Part shown: positions 7,765 through 15,734 of the stretch, piece after piece | Layout: every line of letters begins with the position of its first letter | Numbering within the stretch: position 1 is the stretch's first letter | From: an uncultured Alcanivoracaceae bacterium | GTDB taxonomy: Bacteria > Pseudomonadota > Gammaproteobacteria > Pseudomonadales > Alcanivoracaceae | Length of the DNA: 23,359 nt | NCBI GenBank assembly: GCA_937943665.1 | Contig: CALEAR010000026.1 | Coordinates: 1-23,359 of the forward strand | Direction: 5' to 3' | Position numbers and translations under genes: made by a program | Notes under the pieces: generated by a model | Databases searched by the model: none | What the model saw: the letters and a program-made list of their open reading frames with translations, nothing else | What the model was told of the DNA's origin: nothing

Positions 7765-10334
7765 CCCCCCCCCTCTGATAATCCCGTTGTTAACAAGTAA
7801 TCTTCTAGGTGGTGCTTCATCTCGCTCTGGCTTAGCCCTTTCGCCTCGCCAACATTGATCAGCGCCTCAATATTAGCAGTGTTTTGCGACACCTCTAATA
7901 ACGCTTTTACGTAGCCCCAAGCCGCTGCATCTAGCTCTTGCTCAAGCTCAGAAGTGTCATAGCTATGAATTTTTGTGAGCAATCCATCACCTGCTTGCAT
8001 CACATTATCAGGGGCTAACGCCATAATCTCTTCTGCGATTTCCTTCATTTCACGAGCTTTTAACTGCTTATAGCCCTGTTCTTGGCCCACAATGGCCACC
8101 GGGGGAAGCTCGGGGATTTGGCCACCAAACTCTGTGTGAGCAAGCTCAGTTTGTTCACCATTATGGCGGCAAAACAAGGTAGCAGAGGTGGGTTTAAAGC
8201 TTGCCTCTAAGTTAAAGTGCAACTGATTAATACTGCCAGCGCTATGGCGATTAGCACTCACCGCCACATGCCGAGTACCACCAGCGCCCTTTACAGTTAC
8301 CCAGCAAGCATCCTCATTGCCGTTTAAGTTGGGTTCGGGTAAATCATACACTTTGCCGTAGTTGCCATGAAAAACAGGGTAAATAACCGCACGTTTTTCA
8401 CCCTCTTCGTAATGATGAGGCTCAGGGTCATACCCCCCTAAAATAGTGGCCACAGGTACGCCCACTGCTTTTGGAGCTAACCCTGGCTGACCACGAAAAC
8501 CTACCGCTTCCGCTTCTTGATATTCACCTACATCAGCGTTCCACTTCTTATAACCTGTAGCAAAGCTAGGATCTGCAATATTAAACTTATTCAGATCTTG
8601 CTGAATAATACGTGCGGTATAACTGCTATAAAAAGTATATGAGGAGAAAGGTGTAGCCGTATCGCTACCGGCCCCTGACATGGCATCTCGGCTATACAAG
8701 AAACCGCCAGCCGGAACCTGTTCTGGTATTTCTTCGTTGGTTCCCCATTGTGTTGTGTTCTTATCTGCTATTTGAAACACATTAGAACGCAAACGATGGC
8801 GATGACCAATATATCCCCACCCCGACTTAGGGTTATGGCGTGCCCAACGGCCATCGGGGGTTAGGTGATTACCTGGGTAATGGCCTAACCCGTAAGCATG
8901 CCCCCATTCATGGCTGGCCTCGTTACCGGAGGAAGAAATAATAGTGCCAATACCATTCCCCCCACTCAATCCATGCTCCACAACCCAAGCACCGTTTTCT
9001 GGGCATTTTTCCTTCCCTGTGCACTTATAAAGGCCCCGAGCATGATGGTTAGTGATAATTTTGGTTGAATGGGGATAGTTTTGTGAAAGATCCCAGCTCG
9101 TCACCCCCGCATTCGCAAGGTTAATCCCCACACTCACCTGTGATTTGGCCACATTCTCACGTAGATCTCCTGAATACACATCAGCATTTGTGCTATCGCT
9201 TGAACGGTCATTGGGATTCTCGCTGTGGATATCATAAACACGCGCTTTGCCGCCTTGATTCACGATGGCGCTGTTGAGCTTCATATCAGTGTAAGCGCCC
9301 ACCACAAGACGCGAAACCGGCACGGTTTGGAAATAATCTGTGGCGGCAAGAATAGGATCATTCAACATGAAATGATTGTTGTTAGGGGCCACAGGATCAA
9401 CCAACATTCCCAAACGCACAAACTGCATTTCAAGCTGTGTGGCAAGATCCACATCAATGGCTGAAGAAGGTAACTCACCTGATATTGCAGTGGGAGCATC
9501 CTGATTCACAATGAATTCAATAGATAGCCCAGTGTTCACATAATCCCAAGGCAATACTGCAGACCATGCTCGCTTAGAATAATGCAATTGACTTACCGCT
9601 GGCTTATCCACCGCAAATAAATCATTAGGGTGCTTCATTGCCAGCACCAACTCAGGCTTACCAGGCACGTTTATTTTGGCGTGCAGGGTAATGGGTTCTT
9701 CCTCAAGCTCTGGCAAGAACAATAATAATGCTTCTCGCAATGCCACTATATTAGGCATGTATTGGCTTTTGGTTTCATCGTTTTTCACTACGTGGTGGTT
9801 AATTTCTTTCGAAGGGGTGCTAGCGTGAGTTTGTAAAAACTGAACTTCTCCCTTTAGCTCACTTTGCTGTAAATCATTTCGATATTGGCGAGCTTGGTTA
9901 TCAAAGGGGGTGTCGTAATAATCAATTTTATTGTTTTTTCGTACTGCTGCTGTGTGATAAACAACAAAGTGGCCTTCATAGGTACGTGCGAACTTTTCCC
10001 CACCTAACTCTCCGCTTACGCGCACTTCAAAAGGTTGGTAAGCACTTACATCCGAGTGAGTTGGCGTACCCACAATTTGCTGTTTATCTTCATCCCATTG
10101 TGCCCATACAGGCAGCCTAACAATATGAACGTTAGGGTTTTTCAGTGTTTTTATCTGTGGGAGTTCATAGGTAAAAGGGATTCCTGCCACCGCATCCGTA
10201 GGTGTTAGGGGAAAGCTTTCCTCCTTTTCCTCCCCTTGTGTTTCATCCTGAAACTCCCTAGGTAACCCTGACTCCTCAGAACAAGCCAACAAAAATAAAC
10301 TTGTTATCAACACTACAAATAGTCTTAGGGTCAT
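7641..10334 (-). CDS. M66 (StcE/TagA-like) zinc metalloprotease lipoprotein, C-terminus frameshifted
   Basis: As sequenced, 897 aa from the ATG at 10334. That start gives a lipoprotein signal peptide (hydrophobic residues 3-16, lipobox LLAC, Cys18 followed by Ser, predicted outer-membrane sorting); a longer frame from 10439 adds 35 residues without signal character. After an acidic linker comes a cadherin/He_PIG-like domain (about 50-108), then the peptidase domain with the full metzincin motif HEWGHAYGLGH (His475, Glu476, His479, His485), as in M66 proteases such as E. coli StcE and Vibrio TagA, which cut mucin-type glycoproteins. The last ~53 residues (after SEGGG) are missense caused by a frame break in a G9 run. 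No partner secretion genes are nearby. The terminator of the EF-hand gene lies just upstream, so it has its own promoter, not identified; a GCGGTG/CACCGC inverted repeat at 10373-10390 sits in that region. Substrate is inferred from family only. Confidence 0.9.
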   Translation of the reverse strand: MTLRLFVVLITSLFLLACSEESGLPREFQDETQGEEKEESFPLTPTDAVAGIPFTYELPQIKTLKNPNVHIVRLPVWAQWDEDKQQIVGTPTHSDVSAYQPFEVRVSGELGGEKFARTYEGHFVVYHTAAVRKNNKIDYYDTPFDNQARQYRNDLQQSELKGEVQFLQTHASTPSKEINHHVVKNDETKSQYMPNIVALREALLLFLPELEEEPITLHAKINVPGKPELVLAMKHPNDLFAVDKPAVSQLHYSKRAWSAVLPWDYVNTGLSIEFIVNQDAPTAISGELPSSAIDVDLATQLEMQFVRLGMLVDPVAPNNNHFMLNDPILAATDYFQTVPVSRLVVGAYTDMKLNSAIVNQGGKARVYDIHSENPNDRSSDSTNADVYSGDLRENVAKSQVSVGINLANAGVTSWDLSQNYPHSTKIITNHHARGLYKCTGKEKCPENGAWVVEHGLSGGNGIGTIISSSGNEASHEWGHAYGLGHYPGNHLTPDGRWARHNPKSGWGYIGHRHRLRSNVFQIADKNTTQWGTNEEIPEQVPAGGFLYSRDAMSGAGSDTATPFSSYTFYSSYTARIIQQDLNKFNIADPSFATGYKKWNADVGEYQEAEAVGFRGQPGLAPKAVGVPVATILGGYDPEPHHYEEGEKRAVIYPVFHGNYGKVYDLPEPNLNGNEDACWVTVKGAGGTRHVAVSANRHSAGSINQLHFNLEASFKPTSATLFCRHNGEQTELAHTEFGGQIPELPPVAIVGQEQGYKQLKAREMKEIAEEIMALAPDNVMQAGDGLLTKIHSYDTSELEQELDAAAWGYVKALLEVSQNTANIEALINVGEAKGLSQSEMKHHLEDYLLTTGLSEGGGAAHTPRWCYVRFLGALCSASNRLFIHGASRGWAFVCEARE

Positions 10335-10390
10335 ACTGGCGCTCTCTATGGTAATTATCCACCGCCCGATGCGCGGTGTTTTGACACCGC

Positions 10391-10434
10391 AAAATATAAA
10401 GCGCCTGTTCAACACTTCCATATTGAACAGGCGC
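10391..10434 (-). terminator. intrinsic terminator of the EF-hand membrane protein gene
   Basis: A perfect 12-bp stem (GCGCCTGTTCAA / TTGAACAGGCGC, loop of ten) is followed on the minus strand by TTTATATTTT. It lies about 100 bp after the stop of the gene at 10535 and insulates the protease gene downstream. The 100 bp between hold no gene that I can support. Confidence 0.75.
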
Positions 10435-10534
10435 TGCAAGGAGGCTTTATGCTGATTTTGCTAACGCCATCTCATAGACACTTGTATAGCTTTCAACAAG
10501 CATGACATTTTTTGCTGCTTTATGACCAAACGCA

Positions 10535-12652
10535 TTAAACCCCTTCCATTTTATACACCACCCACAGGGCCAAAAGCACAGTAATTCCTAAGCAAATTAA
10601 TAAAGGCTTCACATAGCTTTTGCTATCTGAGGCACTATTAAAGGTGCGCTGTGCCCCTTTCGGTAAATAGGCGAGCTGCGTTAGTTGGGTACCAAACTTG
10701 ATGCTAATTCGGGCTCGGGTGTTCACCGCCCAACCATTGGCATCCAAAATGGGGCCAAGGTTACGCTGACGCAATTTAAACCATGCCAATAGCATGGAAG
10801 GTCCCGAAATAAAGATAATGAGCCCTAGCACCACCAATGGCCATTGCCACCACTGTAACGCTTTCAGCCCGGCCACCAGCCCTGCAAACGCAGTACCTAG
10901 CGCGGCCATAGCCAGCCCAATGGCAGCAAAAATTCCAGCGAATTTTGCAATATCGAAAGCTTTTGTTGCTTCACCTTCTGGTGCTTCTGCCACTTGTCCA
11001 CTGGCTTTGCTCACCACTTCGGAATCACGATCCTGGGCAAACTTTTGAATTTGCTCCGAAATAAAGCTAGCAATGCGACGGTACGGAGACCAAAAAGCCT
11101 CGCGAATGCTAATAGGGCTCGCCACCACCTTCACCACGGTGGCATCCCAGTCGTTCCCCTGACGATCATAAAAGAGACCGTTTCTTCCCACCACTAGGCC
11201 CCCTTCACTACCTGCGGTCACTGCCACCACAATGTACATTTCTTCTTTATTCTTCACCGGTTCACCACGGCGAGTACAACGGCAGTACAACAAATAATTA
11301 TTGCTGTTAGCAGCCACGGCGGCGTGGGCTTCCACATCCTTAACTTCCACCGCTAAATCACAACTTTTCCCATCGATATACAAAGTACCGGCTTGGAAAA
11401 TGGCCTTACGCTTACGGCTATAAAAGTGTTGAAAGGAAATAAAGTTCTTTAACAGCTCCACCAAACTTTGTTGGCAGCGTAGTAGCTTATCCAAGTCCAA
11501 AAGGCCATTGGCCGCCTCCGCCACGGCTTCATCCTGTTCCACCAAATCTAACAGCTGTTCTTGCACACCAGTGTCCACAAGCTCAGCCACTTGCTCCGCT
11601 GTTAATTGCTCCATAATCGCTACGGTGGGTTTGGCCTCTTGCCAAGCAAAATAATCAGTAAACTTTTGACTAAGCTTGCGCCACTGCTCTTCCGTTAGCT
11701 CATTAACCTCACCATACAATGGCACCACCACATGCTTGTGGAAATCCACTACCGCTGCTTGCCACGCGGGGTTAATGCCTTCTACTAAGGGTAACGTTTG
11801 ATTTTCTCCCACGGTGGCTAACGGCAGTGCGGCTAGCTCCTCTGTGGTGGCTAGGCTTTGTGCAGAAAGACGCACCAACTCTGCTTCTTCGCCATTCACC
11901 ACATTCACCGCTCGAGGATCGTAGGCCACAAGAGCCACTCGGTTAAAGAAATCATCTATCTTTTCTTTCACCGCACGATAAGCGGCTGCCGCTTGGTCGG
12001 TGGCATCTGCAAACTCTTCAATACGCACCGCCTCCGCTTTTTCATACCACTGATGAACTTCATTAGCCTGCTTAAAAAAATGATTAATGGCCGCTGCGGA
12101 AACAGCGGGTTCGCCACTTCTGTCCTTCTCTTCCCCAATACATTCAATAATATGCCCAATGGCTGTTTTTAAGGCCTCATTTTCAGTGAGAGTCGCGGGA
12201 ACCAAGCCATCCCCATTAGGTAAGTGCGGCGGAAAAAGTAACGCCATGTTATCCGTATCTTGCGCGGTGAGACCTTCCTCTTCATCACGCTCAAGTACCT
12301 CCAATAAGCGCTTAGCAGTAAGCGCTAAGGCTTGCCCTTCTTCGTTCTCTGCGAAATCTGTTAGGCGCACTGGGCCTTCAGTAAAAAGTAATTCTGCATT
12401 GTGTAAACGGGTGAGCACCCAATCCACCACAGCCAGTATTTCTGGGGCTCTTACACGCCCATCTTTGTTAATATCAATGTACTGCAGCAAGCGTTCATCT
12501 ATTTCCAAGCCTTCTGTGGGGCAGGCAAGGCTGGCCCATAGTTTTTGGTCTAATTCCTTTAACCGTGCCAAATCCTGCGGTGAATCCAATTGCACCTGTT
12601 CAAAACCACCCGCATAAAAAAAACGCCACGGATACACTTTTTGTTCGCTCAT
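10535..12652 (-). CDS. large EF-hand-containing predicted membrane protein, unknown function
   Basis: A 705-aa protein that I do not recognise by name. Near the N-terminus is one canonical calcium-binding EF-hand loop, D60-I-N-K-D-G-R-V-R-A-P-E71, with all ligand positions (1, 3, 5, 9, 12) occupied by suitable residues. A long, acidic, mainly helical soluble region follows (about 80-380), then a beta-rich segment around 400-540 with several cysteines (YCRCTRRG). Near the C-terminus are two adjacent hydrophobic segments (about 570-598 and 604-625), a conserved-looking block NLGPILDANGWAVNTRARI, and a final membrane segment at about 683-699. No signal peptide is evident, so most of the protein would face the cytoplasm. 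It is monocistronic: its own terminator lies downstream, and the divergent carbonic anhydrase gene is upstream. Calcium sensing is suggested only by the EF-hand. The start ATG at 12652 has a weak AAGGG ribosome site. Confidence 0.85.
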   Translation of the reverse strand: MSEQKVYPWRFFYAGGFEQVQLDSPQDLARLKELDQKLWASLACPTEGLEIDERLLQYIDINKDGRVRAPEILAVVDWVLTRLHNAELLFTEGPVRLTDFAENEEGQALALTAKRLLEVLERDEEEGLTAQDTDNMALLFPPHLPNGDGLVPATLTENEALKTAIGHIIECIGEEKDRSGEPAVSAAAINHFFKQANEVHQWYEKAEAVRIEEFADATDQAAAAYRAVKEKIDDFFNRVALVAYDPRAVNVVNGEEAELVRLSAQSLATTEELAALPLATVGENQTLPLVEGINPAWQAAVVDFHKHVVVPLYGEVNELTEEQWRKLSQKFTDYFAWQEAKPTVAIMEQLTAEQVAELVDTGVQEQLLDLVEQDEAVAEAANGLLDLDKLLRCQQSLVELLKNFISFQHFYSRKRKAIFQAGTLYIDGKSCDLAVEVKDVEAHAAVAANSNNYLLYCRCTRRGEPVKNKEEMYIVVAVTAGSEGGLVVGRNGLFYDRQGNDWDATVVKVVASPISIREAFWSPYRRIASFISEQIQKFAQDRDSEVVSKASGQVAEAPEGEATKAFDIAKFAGIFAAIGLAMAALGTAFAGLVAGLKALQWWQWPLVVLGLIIFISGPSMLLAWFKLRQRNLGPILDANGWAVNTRARISIKFGTQLTQLAYLPKGAQRTFNSASDSKSYVKPLLICLGITVLLALWVVYKMEGV

Positions 12653-12706
12653 AATGGGCCCTTACTAAGCATCTATCACTAACAGCTTGGCGCTGCTAAA
12701 AAAAGC

Positions 12707-12720
12707 GTGATTATAATCAC
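12707..12720. promoter_or_regulatory. 14-bp perfect palindrome containing TATAAT, between divergent genes
   Basis: GTGATTATAATCAC is a perfect palindrome, so it presents a TATAAT -10 box on both strands. On the plus strand a TTGGCG lies 19 bp upstream (12687-12692), a slightly long spacing, for the carbonic anhydrase gene. On the minus strand no good -35 is seen, but the site is 55 bp from the EF-hand gene start. It could be a bidirectional promoter core, an operator, or both. The remaining 165 bp up to the can start show no further clear element. Confidence 0.35.
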
Positions 12721-12887
12721 AAAAACTGGGATTACCCACCATCCTTTGTTGCTGGTGATTTTGCTGCCTCACAGCACGAAAACCGTGATTAAATACCTTT
12801 ATCCCATAATTTATTTTGCACCCCTTGAGCCGCCACCATATACTCAGGCTACCTTTTCTATCCCCACGCAAAGAATGCAAACATATC

Positions 12888-13520
12888 ATGGATATCAAAG
12901 AACTCATTCGTCGTAACCATGCATGGGCAGAGAAAATTGCACAAACTGACCCGCAGTTTTTTCCCACCCTAGCAGCACAGCAAAAGCCTGAGTTTTTATG
13001 GATTGGTTGCTCTGATAGCCGTGTCCCCGCCAACCAAGTGGTGGATCTTGCCCCAGGGGAAGTGTTTGTTCACCGCAATGTTTCCAATATGGTGATCCAC
13101 ACCGATATGAACATGCTTTCCGTGGTGCAATTTGCGGTGGAAATCTTAGAGGTGAAACACATTTTAATTGTGGGCCATTACGGTTGTGGTGGAGTGCGTG
13201 CGGCCATGGAATCCGGAGAAAATGGACTCATTGATAACTGGTTGTTAGATATAAAAGACACCATTTATCATCACCGTAAAGCCTTAGCCAATATTGCCGA
13301 TGAAGAAGAACGGCTTAACCGAGTGTGCGAACTAAATGTGATCCAACAGGTGTATAACTTATGTCACACCAATATAGTGCAGAAGGCTTGGCGCAATAAT
13401 AAACCTCTACAAATTCATGGATGGTGTTACGGTTTAAATGATGGCAAGGTGAAGGATTTAGGCGTCACCGTGGATGGCCCGCAAAAACTGAAAAAAATCT
13501 ATCGCTATCAATTCACTTAA
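12888..13520 (+). CDS. can: beta-class carbonic anhydrase
   Basis: A 210-aa beta-carbonic anhydrase that hydrates CO2 to bicarbonate in the cytoplasm, supplying bicarbonate for carboxylases. It aligns along its length with E. coli Can (220 aa). The zinc site is complete: Cys41 with Asp43 in CSDSR, His97 and Cys100 in GHYGCGG. The block LINNWLL-like (LIDNWLLDIKD), CELNVIQQVYNL and IHGWCYGLNDG are family hallmarks. The ATG at 12888 was chosen because MDIKELI matches the E. coli N-terminus; the frame stays open to 12816, but that extension is proline- and histidine-rich and unlike the family. No strong Shine-Dalgarno sequence is visible. The gene is divergent from the EF-hand gene and is followed at once by its own terminator. 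Confidence 0.95.
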   Translation: MDIKELIRRNHAWAEKIAQTDPQFFPTLAAQQKPEFLWIGCSDSRVPANQVVDLAPGEVFVHRNVSNMVIHTDMNMLSVVQFAVEILEVKHILIVGHYGCGGVRAAMESGENGLIDNWLLDIKDTIYHHRKALANIADEEERLNRVCELNVIQQVYNLCHTNIVQKAWRNNKPLQIHGWCYGLNDGKVKDLGVTVDGPQKLKKIYRYQFT

Positions 13521-13566
13521 AAGCACCGCTTACCCCACCTTCTCAGGTGGTGCTTCCTCTTTTTAT
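13521..13566 (+). terminator. intrinsic terminator after can
   Basis: The core stem CCACC-TTCTCA-GGTGG, extended by outer AAGCA/TGCTT pairing across an unpaired stretch, is followed by CCTCTTTTTAT. It starts directly after the can stop codon, so can is probably transcribed alone. Confidence 0.75.
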
Positions 13567-13569
13567 ATA

Positions 13570-13901
13570 TAACAAAAACTAATAACTGTATCCATATTTA
13601 GTATTTTACGGTTATAAAATTTCCTCCTATAGTACTCACATTCCTTCAGGCAACCCATGCCTGTAGCCTTTTTAATAGTTTCCTCCGGGATGCCAAGGAC
13701 GGCGATTTCCCTGTGTTTTAGCTCCGTGCCTCACGCGCCAGAACTTTCATCAGAGGCGGCAACTCGGCAGTGCTGACGCTAGCGCACGGAGCTTCCCCCC
13801 TTCTTCAAAAAACTTGATTTACATCATTTTTGTTAATGCTTTTTATGCTTCAGCTGCTAGGCTAAATATCTATTCTTTCACAAAACAATAAAGGTGAACC
13901 T
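13570..13901. other. gene-free gap with GC-rich structured segment, possible ncRNA or leader
   Basis: This 330-bp gap holds no coding frame that I can support. AT-rich ends flank a GC-rich core at about 13680-13800. Three foldable units are visible: CAGGCA/TGCCTG with a five-base loop (13647-13663); GGGA..TCCC enclosing GCC-AAGGAC-GGC (13688-13712), which places AAGGA in a loop; and perfect ten-base arms AGCTCCGTGC (13720-13729) and GCACGGAGCT (13784-13793) around 54 bases that contain the palindrome CGCTAGCG. The core ends about 100 bp before the small gene at 13902. I checked it against riboswitch, tmRNA, 6S and SRP consensus features from memory and found no match. It may be an sRNA, a 5' leader or a small repeat element. 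Confidence 0.4.
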
Positions 13902-14135
13902 ATGAGCGATACTTGGCTAACTAGTTTAATCACAGCAACACCACAGGAAGGGTTTGAGCTAGCCATTACCTTAAGCCGCCGCGGCGTAAAATCCACCCAA
14001 CCCAATGCGGAGGTATTACACCGTCTCAGGCCTGAATATGCAGAATCTGCTGATAGCTTAACCGCTGCCTCACAAGTGATTGCCATTAACTTTCAAACCG
14101 TGGCAGCGGCGAATAATTACTGGCGCGATAAATAA
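13902..14135 (+). CDS. small protein of unknown function (77 aa)
   Basis: I do not recognise this 77-aa protein. It is soluble, with no signal peptide, cysteine or membrane segment, is rich in Ala, Leu, Ser and Thr, and looks mainly helical (FELAITLSRRGV, EVLHRLRPEYAESADSLTAASQVI). Support for its being real: an AAGGTGA ribosome site placed correctly before the ATG, codon use like its neighbours, and a terminator hairpin right after the stop. The structured gap lies upstream and could be its leader. It converges on the small reading frame behind mnmE across a shared terminator. The minus-strand frame opposite it is much less protein-like. Confidence 0.65.
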   Translation: MSDTWLTSLITATPQEGFELAITLSRRGVKSTQPNAEVLHRLRPEYAESADSLTAASQVIAINFQTVAAANNYWRDK

Positions 14136-14160
14136 AAAACGCGAGAAACCTCGCGTCTTT
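14134..14160. terminator. bidirectional terminator between two convergent small genes
   Basis: The stem ACGCGAG/CTCGCGT (14139-14145 and 14150-14156) has a four-base loop. On the minus strand it is followed by a run of five to six T, a strong signal for transcripts from mnmE and the small frame after it. On the plus strand the tail is CTTT, weaker, directly after the 77-aa gene. A terminator serving both sides fits two genes that end 3 and 20 bases from it. Confidence 0.75.
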
Positions 14161-14175
14161 GTACCCTTTACCGCC

Positions 14176-14313
14176 CTAGCTAAATCGATAAGCCTCAATG
14201 GGGAAGTGCTGCTGCGCCAACATGCCGCCAATGGTGGTGGGACGCAACAAAATGGCTTCCCCGTGTTGGTTAAAGTAGTAACTGTTCGCATTCGATCTTT
14301 TTGAGCGTTTCAC
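14176..14313 (-). CDS. putative 45-aa protein translationally coupled to mnmE
   Basis: The GTG at 14313-14311 overlaps the mnmE TGA stop (GTGA), and a 45-codon frame follows to a TAG at 14176. The peptide begins [14 protein letters not shown] and continues through [14 protein letters not shown] and [14 protein letters not shown]: a basic start, then a balanced, globular-looking sequence with no low-complexity bias. Codon use is like the neighbours, and the transcript end (strong minus-strand terminator) lies 20 bp past the stop. I do not recognise a family. It has no own Shine-Dalgarno sequence beyond GGGAAG in the mnmE tail, which fits stop-start coupling. It is below usual gene-caller length limits and would be missed. 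The alternative is a chance frame in the 3' UTR of mnmE. Confidence 0.5.
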   Translation of the reverse strand: MKRSKRSNANSYYFNQHGEAILLRPTTIGGMLAQQHFPIEAYRFS

Positions 14314-15689
14314 TTCCCAATACAGAAGCTACCAAAAATACGCCCTAACAGATCATCGGCGGTAAAGGCGCCAGTAATTTCTTCCAAAGCTTGATGGGCT
14401 TGGCGTAAATCCTCCGCCAACAATTCACCTGCCTGATGCATTTGCAACTGTTCAGCACCATTTTCTAAGGCGGCTAAACAATCTTCTAGGGCGGTGATGT
14501 GGCGTCTTCTGGCACTAAAGGCACCGGGCTCCTCTCCACCTTGGAATCCCACAGTTTGTTTAAGGTGCTGTTTTAATTCTTCTACACCATCCCCGGTAGC
14601 AGCCGAGATAACTAAAATATTTTCATTCAGTTTGCCCGGTGTAAGCCCCGACACATCCGCCTTATTCCATAAATGGCACACCGGAATATTCAGCTCCAAA
14701 ATAGATTGCTCCCCTTTAGGCAGTTGCTGTTCTGGCGCTTGTAACGCAGATGGCTCTGCTAAGGTGGAATCAATCACATGTAATATGTAATCCGCCCCTT
14801 CAATTTCCCGCCAAGCTCTGCGAATTCCCTCTTGTTCTACCACATCAGGGGATTCCCGTAATCCCGCCGTATCAATAATTTTAATGGGCATACCATCAAT
14901 GTGGATAACTTCCCGCAACACATCTCGAGTGGTACCCGGAATATCAGTGACAATGGCCACCTCATCCCCCGCAAGACAGTTCAGTAATGAGGATTTCCCC
15001 GCATTAGGTCGCCCCGCAATCACCACAGTAATTCCTTCACGCAACAAGCGGCCTTGTTGCGCTACCCGCAACACCTCGCGAGTACTGGTAATCACTTGAT
15101 GTAGGCGTTGTTCAATATGCCCATCGGATAAAAAATCAATTTCTTCCTCTGGGAAATCAATGGCGGCTTCCACATACATGCGCAAGGCCACAAGTTCTTC
15201 CACTTGTTCATTCACGCGTTGGGAAAACGCTCCTGTTAAGGAATTAACCGCAGCACGGGCCGCGGAGGTGGTGCTCGCTTCAATAAGATCCGCAATGGCC
15301 TCAGCTTGAGCAAGATCCATGCGATCATTCATAAAGGCACGATAAGAAAATTCTCCCGCTTGAGCTTGCCTAGCACCCAACTGAATACAAGAACGTACCA
15401 TTTGATCCAAAATAACAGGGCCACCATGGCCTTGCAGCTCCACCACATCTTCCCCTGTAAAGGAATTAGGCCCGGGGAAGTAAAGCACTATGCCCTCATC
15501 AATTAAGTTATTTTCTGCATCATAAAAACGGTGGAAATGTGCATGGCGCGGGGTGAAATCCTTATGGCGTTGGCACAAGGCTTTACCAATGGTGTGCGCT
15601 TTTGGCCCTGAGAGCCTTACCACCCCAATTCCTCCTGCACCAGGGGCAGTGGCCACAGCCACTATGGTATCTTCTTCACGGTATGCCAT
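14310..15689 (-). CDS. mnmE: tRNA uridine-5-carboxymethylaminomethyl modification GTPase MnmE
   Basis: A 459-aa GTPase (also TrmE) that with MnmG installs the cmnm5/nm5 modification at U34 of several tRNAs. An N-terminal tetrahydrofolate-binding domain starts [20 protein letters not shown]; the helical domain is interrupted by the G domain, with G1 GRPNAGKS (226-233), G2 within DIPGTTRD, G3 DTAG (273-276), G4 NKAD and G5 SAATGDG. The catalytic C-terminal motif FCIGK is intact, with Cys456. The ATG at 15689 was chosen over the 15-codon upstream extension because it fits the family's N-terminus (E. coli 454 aa) and the extension would run through a terminator hairpin. It lies downstream of yidC across that hairpin. 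A short coupled frame overlaps its stop. Confidence 0.97.
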   Translation of the reverse strand: MAYREEDTIVAVATAPGAGGIGVVRLSGPKAHTIGKALCQRHKDFTPRHAHFHRFYDAENNLIDEGIVLYFPGPNSFTGEDVVELQGHGGPVILDQMVRSCIQLGARQAQAGEFSYRAFMNDRMDLAQAEAIADLIEASTTSAARAAVNSLTGAFSQRVNEQVEELVALRMYVEAAIDFPEEEIDFLSDGHIEQRLHQVITSTREVLRVAQQGRLLREGITVVIAGRPNAGKSSLLNCLAGDEVAIVTDIPGTTRDVLREVIHIDGMPIKIIDTAGLRESPDVVEQEGIRRAWREIEGADYILHVIDSTLAEPSALQAPEQQLPKGEQSILELNIPVCHLWNKADVSGLTPGKLNENILVISAATGDGVEELKQHLKQTVGFQGGEEPGAFSARRRHITALEDCLAALENGAEQLQMHQAGELLAEDLRQAHQALEEITGAFTADDLLGRIFGSFCIGK

Positions 15690-15706
15690 ATGTCTCTTCA
15701 CTATGT

Positions 15707-15730
15707 AAAAAAAGGGGCCTGATGGCCCCT
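15707..15730 (-). terminator. intrinsic terminator between yidC and mnmE
   Basis: A perfect stem (GGGGCC/GGCCCC, seven pairs with the flanking A-T, loop of four) is followed by a run of seven T on the minus strand. It begins four bases after the yidC stop, and the T-run ends 17 bases before the mnmE ATG. mnmE therefore depends on read-through or on a promoter inside yidC. Confidence 0.88.
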
Positions 15731-15734
15731 CCAT

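Noticed and set aside
10335..10439. 35-codon upstream extension of the M66 protease
   Set aside because: It runs through the terminator of the upstream gene and would bury the lipoprotein signal peptide.
12816..12887. 24-codon upstream extension of can
   Set aside because: The residues are unlike the family, and the ATG at 12888 matches the E. coli start.
13720..13793. Hammerhead ribozyme suggested by CTGATGA on the minus strand
   Set aside because: No properly placed GAAA, and the required stem II and III do not form.
15690..15734. 15-codon upstream extension of mnmE
   Set aside because: It is encoded by the yidC terminator hairpin and T-run, and the family starts at MAYREED.
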